Part shown: one piece after another, positions 42,477-51,092 of the stretch | How the letters are laid out: every line of letters begins with the position of its first letter | Position numbering within the stretch: the stretch's first letter is position 1 | Program-made: the position numbers and the translations under genes | From: Dermatophagoides farinae | Taxonomy: Eukaryota > Arthropoda > Arachnida > Sarcoptiformes > Pyroglyphidae | Reading direction: 5' to 3' | DNA: 64,000 nucleotides | NCBI RefSeq assembly: GCF_024713945.1 | Contig: NW_027461523.1 | Coordinates: forward strand, 62,001 to 126,000 | The notes under the pieces: model-generated | The model's database searches: none | The model's input: the letters and a program-made list of their open reading frames with translations, nothing else | What the model was told of the DNA's origin: nothing

Positions 42477-43828
42477 TTAACATAATTTCACTGAACTGTT
42501 TAATCTTAAAAACTTTTTAAGTAGTCTTGCAATTTTGTTTGGCGCTTCAAATACTAACAAGTGATGGCAGTCAAGGAACGATATTATTTTGTAATTCGTA
42601 AGCAGCTTCAACAAATTGTCTTTCAATTGATACGGAGTGACCGTGTCTTTGACTCCCCAAAACACGAAAACCTGCTTCTGAGATTTACCAATATCTGCAT
42701 AAATCTTGGAAGCATCCCAAAGAGGCATTCGAACTATACAACCTAGTATTGCTTCGAAAGTTCTTTTTTTTTTAAATAAATTCCATCTTAAGGTTTCTAA
42801 GTGTTGTGCAGACTGGATTGAACTGTTGGACGGTTGATAATCACCTTGTCTGTTAGTGTAATAATTTATATTGTTGAACTTTTTTTGCTGTTCTTCGTGG
42901 TTTTGTTTTAATTTTTCACTGTAAAAGTTAGGACATTCTTCTGGAATCCCTGTAAATGAATTTTTTATCGAGTCAAGGGACGCATTTGATATTTGTCTTG
43001 ATATTTCAGCAATATATTTTTTGGAATATGTAGAATTGTCTGGAACAGGCGTGTGTCCTGTCCCTTCAATATTTTTCAAAGTGTTATTTAATGTTGTGAC
43101 TTCAAGTTCATTGCTCTCATCATAGTTTTTATACCTTTTGTTGGAGCTTGAGTTAATAGGCGTTGGTTTGGTTTGAATAATCGCACTTTCACAAATGCAG
43201 CAAGAAAAATATTTTACAAATACAGTCAAAAGCTTTAATAACGGAAAATACTTAGGGGGTTTCCCAATAAATCCAGCTGGAGATATTAAAAATATTTTAC
43301 CTAGTCGATCTAAATTTCTTCTAGCGAATTCACAAGCAACAACGCATCCTAAACTGAAACCTACTAAAGAAAACGGTTTTTTATCTAAATGAAGCTTTAT
43401 TAATAACTCCTCTAGCTGTATAGCAAAAAATTCAGGAGTATATCTCTTTGCAGTAAGCATGTCAATAGAGGGAGTAGCAGAGAGCCCATGACCGTACAGA
43501 TCATACGCAATGCAAAATACAGGATCTCCCTTCATCGATGAAATTAAGTGATTAAAAGAGTTAAGAGATCCATTTAATCCATGGAAAAATATTAACTGTT
43601 ATAATAACGTTGTAGTATCTCCCAACTTACCAGATCATCGTCTCGATTCCCAAAAGTTCTGAAGTGCGTAAACCCATGACTTAGTCTAACGCATTTGTGA
43701 ATTTGGAACGGGCATTTTTCATTTCTATAGTGACTTTTAATTATTTTCTTGTCGATATCATTAATTAAATAATCTTTATTAACAGATTTTGGTCTATTTT
43801 TGCGAGTATTTTCATTGCAAACACTCAT
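42477..43828 (-). CDS. Alpha/beta hydrolase, two exons, 438 aa
   Basis: Exon 1 (43828-43631, 66 codons) and exon 2 (43595-42477) join in phase 0 over a 35-nt intron (43630-43596, GTAAGT...AACAG). The splice restores the oxyanion-hole strand, LIFFHGLNGSLNSF, at the start of exon 2. The catalytic triad appears complete: Ser147 in GFSLGC, Asp383 in FWGVKDTVTP and His410 or 411 in LDCHHLLVFEAP. Between Ser and Asp lies a long insertion (about 175-310) that is polar and partly disordered, in place of the usual cap. The substrate is unknown; lipase/esterase-like ABHD enzymes are nearest in look. Starting at the internal ATG 43535 would lose the HG motif and is rejected. Confidence 0.88.
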
Positions 43829-43928
43829 AAACCACGAAATAAATATTTATGACTAATCTACGCTTTATAATTTTAGTGTGTGCTGATTATAATTAGAACT
43901 GATGTACAAAATATTGTGGAACAAATGA

Positions 43929-45899
43929 ATGAATTATGAAATAAGACCTTGTTCTTACTTGATTAATAAAAATTTGACTTCTGAAAAAAACGATGATTTG
44001 AATAATTCTTTAGACACCCCTAACAAAAGAAAGTGCAGTACTTGTTTGCTGATAGAGCCAATAGTAAGATGTGATACTTGTTTTTGCTTCCTTTGCCGAG
44101 CCTGCCTTATCGAGAAATCTCATCCTCTCGATCATAAACTAAGTTATTATGATTTGCAAAATGGTTGTTACAAAGAATCAGATCTAAGGACTAATGAATT
44201 CTTCGATAGAGCTGAAAAAAATACTGATTATGTATTTTCTAAAAAAAATTTAATTGTCGATGCCAAAAATAAATCTGTTCACGTTATAAGTGAAAAACAC
44301 ACAGACTTAGCCAAAACTCAAACTGCAAGCTGCAATTGTAAATTTTGTTACAATTGTTTAAAAAAAAATAATCTTGACTCATATGAAGATCCTTCATTTG
44401 ACTTTGACACCAACTTTAAAGTAGTTCCGACCGATCAACAGCAGCTAGACGCTTACTTGAAAAATGTTTCTGTATGTGAAACTTGCAATTTTCAAGTTGT
44501 TAACGAAGAAGAGACTGAAAAGCATAAAAAAGAGAAACACGTCATTCTTACTCCCGAAGCTGCACAAACTAAAATTCAAGATATTTTGAGAAATTTTGCA
44601 GATTATTTTGCGCCCTTAGCAGAAAAATTAGAATCGATACTGAACCAATGTGTTCAATTCAAATGTAAACTGCCTAAAGAATACGATTTTATAGATGATC
44701 ATCTTGAAAAAGCTTTTCTTTTATCTGAAAAAGCTATAGAAAACAACAAACTTCGGCTTTTGTCAAGTTTAGAAGAGTTTTTCCAAAAAAAAACTGAAGA
44801 ACTGAAAAAATTAGATGATGTTTTATATTGGTTTGATAACGAGTTAACAGAACGAGAAACTACCATTGCAAAAATCATTTCACTTGCTAAAACTTCAAAA
44901 GTTCAAGCGATAAACATGTGGAGAAACTACGAACGCCAGAATAATATGAGTGGAAATAAGAACCTTAAACATAAGCCAAACGCACTAATATATGAGTATC
45001 GCTGGAAATATATCGAAGAAATCGAAAATTCAATTAAAAACTGTATGAAAATAGCTCAAAAATATATCGTGCAATCTGGAAATTCAGTAAAAACGTTTAT
45101 CAATGTTGCTACGCTTAAATACAGCAAGCTAGATGAAAAGCTGAACGAGGACATTAATTCTTTACAAGTTGAATCGTTACGTGATTTCCAGATGCTTCAA
45201 TATTATTTAAACATACCGGTGAAGCCAACGAAAGGACAACTTGCTGTGGCAATGACGTATGGAACTTCTCTTGGCAAGCCAATCGCTATTTCAGGTTTTG
45301 GGAGAATGGATACATTCCACAAATCCTGGGATAAGGTAATTTGTGCTATTTACAAAAGTCAAGTTTTAGCCATATACAGTAACGTTGCCATTAACCGAAC
45401 AAAACCTACACCAAACTCAAATAAAGTTATGCCGCTTCTTTCTATAGAAGGAAACAATCAAACCGAACAGTTCCTTAGAAGTCCACCTGAGAACTTATTG
45501 CAATTAAATCAACTTAACGCAACTTATATCGCTCCTAAATCTGAATATACCGAAAACTCGATTAATAACACAGTGACGCCTATAGGTAAAATAATGGAAT
45601 ATAAATTAGAAATCCCAGCATTGGAGATTACGAAAATCGTGAACGAAGTGATAGTTGGTTGGTGGGTCTTGGTTCATTCAGACAAATCGCGTGTACTAAG
45701 CTGGATCGACCTAATAAATAATTATAAAACAGAAAACGAAGACTCAACCCACGTTTATCCCCGCGCTTCAAGTAGAAGTATTCCCACAACGAATCCGGGA
45801 ATTACGCCTGAAGATCTGGGTATTTCACAGCCGATAATTGGAAATCACTGGGCAGTTAACCAACTTTTTACTAGTCACGAAAATGAAGTTCGAAAGTGA
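43929..45899 (+). CDS. B-box zinc-finger protein with coiled coil, 656 aa
   Basis: A B-box-type zinc finger lies at residues 36-69 (CSTCLLIEPIVRCDTC ... CRACL ... HPLDH). A second cysteine cluster (CNCKFCYNC, about 132-140) and a single C2H2-like finger (CETCNFQVV with two late histidines, about 182-204) follow. Residues 215-400 are helical with heptads, probably a coiled coil. The last 220 residues contain a possible beta-rich domain (VICAIYKSQVLAIYSNVAI) and a conserved-looking EITKIVNEVIVGWWVLV. B-box proteins usually assemble multimers or bind microtubules or ubiquitin machinery; no RING is seen, so a ubiquitin-ligase role is not supported. A five-codon ATG frame overlaps the start just upstream. 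Confidence 0.75.
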   Translation: MNYEIRPCSYLINKNLTSEKNDDLNNSLDTPNKRKCSTCLLIEPIVRCDTCFCFLCRACLIEKSHPLDHKLSYYDLQNGCYKESDLRTNEFFDRAEKNTDYVFSKKNLIVDAKNKSVHVISEKHTDLAKTQTASCNCKFCYNCLKKNNLDSYEDPSFDFDTNFKVVPTDQQQLDAYLKNVSVCETCNFQVVNEEETEKHKKEKHVILTPEAAQTKIQDILRNFADYFAPLAEKLESILNQCVQFKCKLPKEYDFIDDHLEKAFLLSEKAIENNKLRLLSSLEEFFQKKTEELKKLDDVLYWFDNELTERETTIAKIISLAKTSKVQAINMWRNYERQNNMSGNKNLKHKPNALIYEYRWKYIEEIENSIKNCMKIAQKYIVQSGNSVKTFINVATLKYSKLDEKLNEDINSLQVESLRDFQMLQYYLNIPVKPTKGQLAVAMTYGTSLGKPIAISGFGRMDTFHKSWDKVICAIYKSQVLAIYSNVAINRTKPTPNSNKVMPLLSIEGNNQTEQFLRSPPENLLQLNQLNATYIAPKSEYTENSINNTVTPIGKIMEYKLEIPALEITKIVNEVIVGWWVLVHSDKSRVLSWIDLINNYKTENEDSTHVYPRASSRSIPTTNPGITPEDLGISQPIIGNHWAVNQLFTSHENEVRK

Positions 45900-46053
45900 A
45901 CTGACATTGTTAGGTCACCTTGTTGTGCAAAAAAAGAAATTTATTAGGACAACAATTAAGTAATACTAGTTTAACATGCAAACAAATATGAATAAAATAA
46001 AGTATAATATATTATTACAAAAAGTTTTGCAGCTATAAGCAAGTGACATATTT

Positions 46054-46617
46054 TTAATCATCGTTTTCGGAGTTGCTTCTGACAGTAGCCTTTTTACGAG
46101 CGACGCGTCCAGGTTTGCCTCCGCCGTAAGGCGAGCTTCGAGAGAAATCAATGTGTTGGTCACTAGATAATCTGACTAGGAATGATGGAACGTTCACAGT
46201 CTGCGATCCAACTCTGATGTGTCCTTGTCTGATCAAAACACGGGCGTGGTGAATGGAACGGGCGTGCGATTGTCGGAAGACACGAGTTTGCAATCTTCTT
46301 TCGAGAAGCTTGTGGAGAGTTAGCCCTAAGACAAAATCGAGTTTGCATTCGGATTCGTTGAGGAGTCCATATCTTACAAGTCTGTTCATTAAAGCGTTGG
46401 CGTGAAAGATTCTCTCGGGGTCGTCTTCAGGTTTGATAAGAAGTTCTCTCGCAGCTTTTCTAATCTTAGCGAGTAACATTTTCACTCTCCAAAGCTCTCT
46501 CTTGTTCTTAAGACCGTATTCTCCGACTAATCTGAGTTCGAAATTAAGACGTTCCTTTTCATAAGGTCGTTTGGGGTTACGAGAAGTTTTAGAAAAGTTT
46601 CTGTAATTTCTAGTCAT
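46054..46617 (-). CDS. RPS9: 40S ribosomal protein uS4 (RPS9)
   Basis: Full-length uS4 at 187 aa, intronless. The N-terminal [19 protein letters not shown], the [13 protein letters not shown] block, the S4 RNA-binding fold ([25 protein letters not shown]) and the [15 protein letters not shown] segment are all present. The chain ends with the basic [15 protein letters not shown] region and a short acidic tail. uS4 nucleates small-subunit assembly and helps decoding fidelity. It is transcribed away from the putative secreted-protein gene at 46731, sharing a short intergenic promoter region with an E2F-like element. Confidence 0.97.
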   Translation of the reverse strand: MTRNYRNFSKTSRNPKRPYEKERLNFELRLVGEYGLKNKRELWRVKMLLAKIRKAARELLIKPEDDPERIFHANALMNRLVRYGLLNESECKLDFVLGLTLHKLLERRLQTRVFRQSHARSIHHARVLIRQGHIRVGSQTVNVPSFLVRLSSDQHIDFSRSSPYGGGKPGRVARKKATVRSNSENDD

Positions 46618-46651
46618 AATATTTTAGTGCGCTGAAATATCTAAAACTATT

Positions 46652-46667
46652 GGAAACGCGCGAAACT
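46652..46667. promoter_or_regulatory. E2F-like element in a divergent promoter
   Basis: The 113-nt spacer between uS4 (leftward) and the gene at 46731 (rightward) contains GGAAACGCGCGAAACT, whose GCGCGAAA core resembles the E2F/DP site TTTSGCGC. The island stands out from the AT-rich surroundings. E2F/DP factors are kept in Cryptosporidium-type apicomplexans, where GC-containing E2F-like promoter motifs are frequent. Function here is inferred only from sequence. Confidence 0.35.
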
Positions 46668-46730
46668 AAATATAATAAATAATTTGTTTCATAAATTAAA
46701 GAAAAAAAAGACAAAACATTTCCAAGTATA

Positions 46731-47333
46731 ATGAAGCTGGCAATACTTTTATTACTTAGATGTTCTTTATGTTTCCGTAAATACTATTACTCGTATGACT
46801 CAAAATATATACCACAAAAAAAAAAATATATATCAAATTCCACACTTGTTGAACAAAATTATAAACAAGTAATCAATTTTATATTCAATAATAATTTTGA
46901 TAAATATGATGTAGACACAGACGATTTCGCTGTCAATACTCAAAATAACGCTGTAATACCGCATAGAGATAACAAAGCGATTTTTAGGTCTTTACATTTG
47001 TTGCACGAACCAACGATTTATTTTGCTCGGTATAATAAACCAAAAAACATGGATGCGACGGCCTTTAAGGTGAAAAGAACTATAGGAGGGCCAAAAAAGC
47101 CTATTATAGAAGATCCTATAAAACATGCATGGGATTTTTTTAATATGAACCCGATCACATACGAAGATATGATGTATTTTAAACCAGTAAACACGAATCC
47201 TGTGCTTTCAGCTATGAAGGACGACAAAAAACTATTTGCCGGCGTGACTAAGTTTGTGTGGTATAATCCAAACGAAGCTCCCCCGCCTAGCACAATACCC
47301 CTAATATTGAATAGTTGGTATGATCTTAATTAG
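46731..47333 (+). CDS. Putative secreted or organellar protein of unknown function, 200 aa
   Basis: The N-terminus (MKLAILLLLRCSLCF) is a short positively charged, hydrophobic leader that could be a signal peptide, though the basic tyrosine-rich stretch after it could also suit an organelle-targeting leader. The rest is polar, with a Pro/Lys-containing middle (RTIGGPKKPIIEDPIKHAWDF) and a distinctive C-terminal block with KFVWYNPNEAPPPSTIPL. No family is recognised. It ends only 8 nt before the stop of the convergent SDE2-like gene. Confidence 0.65.
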   Translation: MKLAILLLLRCSLCFRKYYYSYDSKYIPQKKKYISNSTLVEQNYKQVINFIFNNNFDKYDVDTDDFAVNTQNNAVIPHRDNKAIFRSLHLLHEPTIYFARYNKPKNMDATAFKVKRTIGGPKKPIIEDPIKHAWDFFNMNPITYEDMMYFKPVNTNPVLSAMKDDKKLFAGVTKFVWYNPNEAPPPSTIPLILNSWYDLN

Positions 47334-47341
47334 TTGGTAAT

Positions 47342-47923
47342 CTACAGGAACTCTATATCATAACTTTCATAGAGATCATGTTGATTGATCGTTTCTTGAG
47401 TTGAATTAGCTTTTTTCGTTGCTTCAGAGACATTGCAGGAGTTAGGTTTTTTTTCAATAGGTTTTTTTAATATTGGTTCGAGCGGTTGTATGCTATATTT
47501 ATCAATAATTGCAGCTTTAGACGGAATCGAATCTATTGTGGTATCTACGCCGAAAAAATCAATAATTTTTTTGACATTTTTTTTTTTTATATAATAATTG
47601 TGGATATCGTCGTGAAGAGGGTCATCGTTAATTTTTTTGCAAAAAAGATTATTTTTTAGTTTGAAATTTTTGCCTCTTTTTTTTAAGGTTTTTCCAAATC
47701 CTCCTTTTCCTCCGAATAGTTTTATTGTACAGTAGATTTTTTTGTTAGTGTCTACTGTGTATTTGACTGTTGACAGGTCAAGGTTGTAAGTATTAAGAAT
47801 CCTATTTAATTGGAGCTTAAAACTATCAGAGTTGTATTGAACCTCACCAATAATCTGGTATTGGGCATCGCTTGTGAGCAATAAAACTGGTGAGAAAAAA
47901 AAAGCTGACTTTTTAAGAGACAT
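47342..47923 (-). CDS. SDE2: SDE2-like splicing/genome-stability protein with cleavable ubiquitin-like fold
   Basis: The 193-aa protein has an N-terminal domain of about 70 residues ending in the SDE2 signature LFGGKGGFGKTLKKRGKN. In fission yeast and human Sde2 the N-terminal ubiquitin-like fold is cut after GG by ubiquitin proteases. This leaves a C-terminal part beginning with lysine (Lys-Gly-Gly) that joins the spliceosome and aids splicing of selected introns. The cleavage motif (GG before KGGFG, about residues 71-76) is intact here. The C-terminal part is short, lysine-rich and largely unstructured. Its start codon overlaps that of the divergent DPH3-like gene. Confidence 0.8.
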   Translation of the reverse strand: MSLKKSAFFFSPVLLLTSDAQYQIIGEVQYNSDSFKLQLNRILNTYNLDLSTVKYTVDTNKKIYCTIKLFGGKGGFGKTLKKRGKNFKLKNNLFCKKINDDPLHDDIHNYYIKKKNVKKIIDFFGVDTTIDSIPSKAAIIDKYSIQPLEPILKKPIEKKPNSCNVSEATKKANSTQETINQHDLYESYDIEFL

Positions 47924-48173
47924 GACTAACGACCAAAATTTGATAGAACAGTACCGGTTGAGTAGTTATGAGCCGCTAAATCTGTACAAAGAGGACGCCT
48001 CTATTTTGTGTTTTTTAAATACCAAACTGGAAGACTGGACGCTGTATGAGTCTGTTTATCTGCTCCACTGTCCGTGTGGAGATATTTTTTCAATTTCCAA
48101 AGCCGAAATTGCACAGGGCTACAGAATAATTGAATGCCCAAGTTGTTCCCTAAAAGTACGAATTATTATCTAA
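47922..48173 (+). CDS. DPH3: DPH3/Kti11-like CSL zinc-finger protein, 83 aa
   Basis: The first ATG is 47922; the frame is open back to 47874 but without an earlier ATG. Residues 37-83 carry the CSL zinc finger: LEDWTLYESVYLLHCPCGD, then FSISKAEI and CPSCSLKVRII, with the two CxxC-type pairs intact. DPH3 supplies electrons for diphthamide synthesis on eEF2 and, with Kti13, serves the Elongator tRNA-modification pathway. The 35-residue N-terminal extension is unusual for DPH3; DPH4 is an alternative but no J domain fits here. A possible donor (GTACGA) within the last codons could splice to a short acidic tail, but the unspliced end matches the family better. Confidence 0.82.
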   Translation: MTNDQNLIEQYRLSSYEPLNLYKEDASILCFLNTKLEDWTLYESVYLLHCPCGDIFSISKAEIAQGYRIIECPSCSLKVRIII

Positions 48174-48247
48174 AATTATTATTATTAATTTTAATCGAGG
48201 AATGCGCACAGCCCACTGAAGAAGAGCTCGATGTGTTTCGAAGCTAG

Positions 48248-49705
48248 ATGAGTTCAAATTCGATTAAGATATTTATTACTACAGATTCTCATCTGGGGTA
48301 CAAAGAAAAAGACGAAACGCTTTCCAACGATGCATTTGTGAATTTGGAAAACGCGTTTCAACTGGCAGAACATTTTGACTGCGATTTGCTATTGCATTCT
48401 GGAGATTTGTTTCACACAGCTACGCCGTCGCATTGGAGCGTAAACAAAGCGTTAAAGTTGTTTTCACAGTACTGTCTCGGATCTAAACAACTTGAGATAA
48501 AAAACGTATCTCCCGAATACAATGCCTGTGAATTGCAACTAAACATAGACAAACAAAGTTCGATTAACATAAAGTTACCCGTCTTTTGCATTCACGGAAA
48601 CCACGATCCACCGGTTTACATGCATAACGAGAAGTTTGGTGTGATGGACATTCTGACAAACGCCGGTCTGATTAACGATATAGGCAAAATCACTTCTTTT
48701 GACAAGTTTGCTATTAAGCCCGTCATCCTAAAGAAGAAAGATCAGTATGTGTGTTTGTATGGTCTTGGTTACATCCACGACGAAAAGGTCAACAAGTTGT
48801 TTTTACACAGAAATATACACTTTGAGCCTCCACCAAAAGATTTAGAAAGAAAAGTATTTTGCATTTTGCTCTTGCATCAAAACCGATACAGAATCAAATC
48901 TGCTGTGAAACCTGAACAGTGTTTTGAAAACCAAAATATTCCCGATTTCATAAATTTCGTCGTCTGGGGACACGAGCACGAATGCGAACTTTCAGAAGTC
49001 AAACTAAACAGTCAAACTAGAATTTTGCAGCCCGGTTCTTCTGTCATCACCTCTTTGAAGTTACACGAGTCTATGCCCAAGAATCATTTTATTTTAGAGC
49101 TCAAACAGAATCGTTACAGACTTCATCGGCTTCCAATAAGCACGGCTCGGATATTTATTTATGATGAAATAGAGTCAGACAACGTCGTTGAAAGCGACAC
49201 CGTACACGAGAAAATACAGATCCTGGTAGCAAAAGCTGAGGAAAAAACCAAAGCGAGAAACAACGATTACATTGCACAAATGAACATATGTTGTGAAAAA
49301 TTGAATGTTAACAAAACATTTCATCCGGCATTGCAGGAAAGGCTGCCGTTGTTGCGGTTGAGAATTTTTGCTCCAGGAATGAAGGTTTCTTTTTCCGAAC
49401 TACAGCACCGATTTGCGCAGTCAGTAGCAAATCCAGACACTCTCGTACTGTATAGTCTTAAAAGGAAAAGCTCAGCTCTGCCTTCAGCAAAATCAGAAAC
49501 CAAATCTGAGAACGAACAAGGGGACGACCCCTTAGGCCTGTTAAACGTCAATCTGAGTTGTTTGTGTCTCCAAGAATTAAATTTGCAAGTTAAAAGTGTT
49601 ATAAATGGTGCTCCAAGTACGATACTGGAAAACTATATTGATCAAAAATATAACTCTATTTTTTATAACAAAAACAATATTGCTGCTCAAAATAATTCTA
49701 TTTAA
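48248..49705 (+). CDS. MRE11: MRE11 double-strand-break repair nuclease
   Basis: The 485-aa protein carries all phosphoesterase motifs: D13 and H15 in TTDSHLGY, D53 and H56 in SGDLFH, N118-H119-D120 in HGNHD, and H242/H244 in WGHEHEC. The capping domain follows (ILQPGSSVITSLKL then LHRLPISTARIFIYDE). MRE11 pairs with RAD50 to process DNA ends. The C-terminus stops soon after the capping domain, with only a short polar tail; the long glycine-arginine-rich and second DNA-binding regions of animal and yeast MRE11 (about 700 aa) are absent. The start ATG lies just before the first motif as usual. Confidence 0.95.
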   Translation: MSSNSIKIFITTDSHLGYKEKDETLSNDAFVNLENAFQLAEHFDCDLLLHSGDLFHTATPSHWSVNKALKLFSQYCLGSKQLEIKNVSPEYNACELQLNIDKQSSINIKLPVFCIHGNHDPPVYMHNEKFGVMDILTNAGLINDIGKITSFDKFAIKPVILKKKDQYVCLYGLGYIHDEKVNKLFLHRNIHFEPPPKDLERKVFCILLLHQNRYRIKSAVKPEQCFENQNIPDFINFVVWGHEHECELSEVKLNSQTRILQPGSSVITSLKLHESMPKNHFILELKQNRYRLHRLPISTARIFIYDEIESDNVVESDTVHEKIQILVAKAEEKTKARNNDYIAQMNICCEKLNVNKTFHPALQERLPLLRLRIFAPGMKVSFSELQHRFAQSVANPDTLVLYSLKRKSSALPSAKSETKSENEQGDDPLGLLNVNLSCLCLQELNLQVKSVINGAPSTILENYIDQKYNSIFYNKNNIAAQNNSI

Positions 49706-49950
49706 ATTATTTCATTTTCTTACACTGATATTTTTTTTTTTTTTGCCATTGCCATGTAAAAAATTTTTTCTGAAAGTCCCATTTTAATAAAAAATTTTGA
49801 TACTGACATTCTGTTGAATTAGTTACTAAGTCAAACCGTAACGCACAAATAACTTAAAGCTTATTCTTCGAACCACCAAATTTACAAGCTTATAAGACCT
49901 AACAACCCGTCTGCATTCTGCATGCTTTAATATAACGATAAATTTATTCT

Positions 49951-50250
49951 ATGTACATTAGAAAAAGTAAAGTTGCCAAGACAGTATATCTTTTTTTAAC
50001 GCTTTCCAAACTAATTGACGCTAATGAATCGATGAAAAATCAAACTATTGCCGCTCAAATGATAGATATACTCCAAAAAGAAATAGTTTCTACTGAACAC
50101 CATTCATCTAACTTCTCGCCTGCATCCAATTTCACAATCACCAGCTTTAAAAGTATCCATGCTCAGCTAGAAGATAGCTTAACTGCTAGTGTTTTGAGCT
50201 TTTTTGAAGAACCAAACAGCACTTTGACGATTAACGACTTTGATGACTAG
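49951..50250 (+). CDS. Small unknown protein, 99 aa
   Basis: An ATG-started frame of modest length. The N-terminus is basic (MYIRKSKVAKTVYLFLTLSK) with a weakly hydrophobic helix. The remainder is helical then Ser/Thr/Asn-rich, ending in an acidic NDFDD. No family recognised. Composition is coding-like, but the gene is short and unsupported by homology. An opposing small frame ends close to its stop. Confidence 0.5.
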   Translation: MYIRKSKVAKTVYLFLTLSKLIDANESMKNQTIAAQMIDILQKEIVSTEHHSSNFSPASNFTITSFKSIHAQLEDSLTASVLSFFEEPNSTLTINDFDD

Positions 50251-50295
50251 TTCGATATCCGAATTTTTTTTTTATGGGCGCAGTTCTTCACAGTT

Positions 50296-50496
50296 TCATT
50301 GAGAAACTTCAATACTAAAACGAAATTGAGTATTTTGGCAGCTTGCCTTTAAAGATACCGCACTAAATAACTTACCAGAACATTTAACGCTTACAAGATT
50401 GCTCCTTATTTTAGAAGTGTAATAATTGCTTTTCCTGTGAACAGAAAAACGTAGTTTCTGCTTATTTAAAACGATCTCCGGACAAACTTTGCTCAT
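50296..50496 (-). CDS. Small unknown protein, about 50-66 aa, splicing uncertain
   Basis: The frame starts at ATG 50496 (MSKVCPEIVLNKQKLRFSVH) and reads 66 codons to 50296. A strong donor, GTAAGT, lies inside it (50365 region). Two acceptors give plausible alternatives: a 29-nt intron would end the chain as SGKLPKYSISF, and a 61-nt intron would extend it to a lysine-rich end whose TAG overlaps the stop of the gene at 49951-50250. I cannot choose. No family recognised; the basic, beta-like N-terminus is the constant part. Confidence 0.45.
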   Translation of the reverse strand: MSKVCPEIVLNKQKLRFSVHRKSNYYTSKIRSNLVSVKCSGKLFSAVSLKASCQNTQFRFSIEVSQ

Positions 50497-50785
50497 TTAT
50501 AAAGGTTTCAATGTTATTTATATAAGTTGTGGTGCTTTATCACATTTTACAGTGTATGAAACGATGATGTTAAATTGCTTTTTGATGAAAATAACGATCA
50601 AGCAACACACAGAAAATATATAGCGTTACCATGCGCGTTTTTTCATCATTATTGTAGGAAACAGTCTTTTGATTTCGTTGTCGTGCAAATTAATTTTGTC
50701 TCAGTCCAAAAACAAAATATTATGTTCATTAATTAGCTGTTAAATTAGAATATAATTATTTACTAGAATAGCGATACTGATCTCT

Positions 50786-51092
50786 ATGGTGGTTTTACGC
50801 GCAAGCTTTTTGTGTCTTAGTTTGTTTTACAAAGTCACTGCTATAGATTTAGCGTCGCTCGGTTTAAGAGGCGACCGCATTGGACTTAAACCCGTAATAA
50901 ACGTTCACGCAATGATACCTCGCAAATCCAAGTATGTTCATAATTAAATATTTAATATATTTTAGACTTTTTCAAAATTCCGAATACATAAAACAACTAA
51001 ATAGTTATATAAACACCGAGGTCGACGAAAACCTATTCGCTGGACGAGTGTTTGATCTGTTGTCGAAGTCCAACCAGATGGCTGCATCGTAA
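50786..51092 (+). CDS. Small spliced secreted protein, 90 aa
   Basis: Exon 1 (50786-50931) and exon 2 (50966-51092) join over a 34-nt intron (GTATGT...TTTTAG) in phase 2. The N-terminus MVVLRASFLCLSLFYKVTA is a good signal peptide with likely cleavage after VTA, so the mature chain of about 71 residues begins near IDLASLGLRGDR. The mature part has no cysteine, is moderately basic in its first half and helical in its second (EYIKQLNSYINTEVDENLF). No family recognised. Neither exon is long enough to be noticed alone; the consensus splice sites and frame continuity support it. Confidence 0.65.

Noticed and set aside
43535-43535. Internal ATG as start of the alpha/beta hydrolase
   Set aside because: It would remove the HG oxyanion motif and the first strand, both restored by the 35-nt intron model.
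48174-48247. Open acidic stretch between DPH3 and MRE11 that could be a spliced DPH3 tail
   Set aside because: The unspliced DPH3 end (CSLKVRII) fits the family; the donor GTACGA is weak.
49605-49787. 60-codon frame overlapping the end of MRE11
   Set aside because: Its first half is MRE11 sequence in another frame and its second half is oligo-T low complexity.
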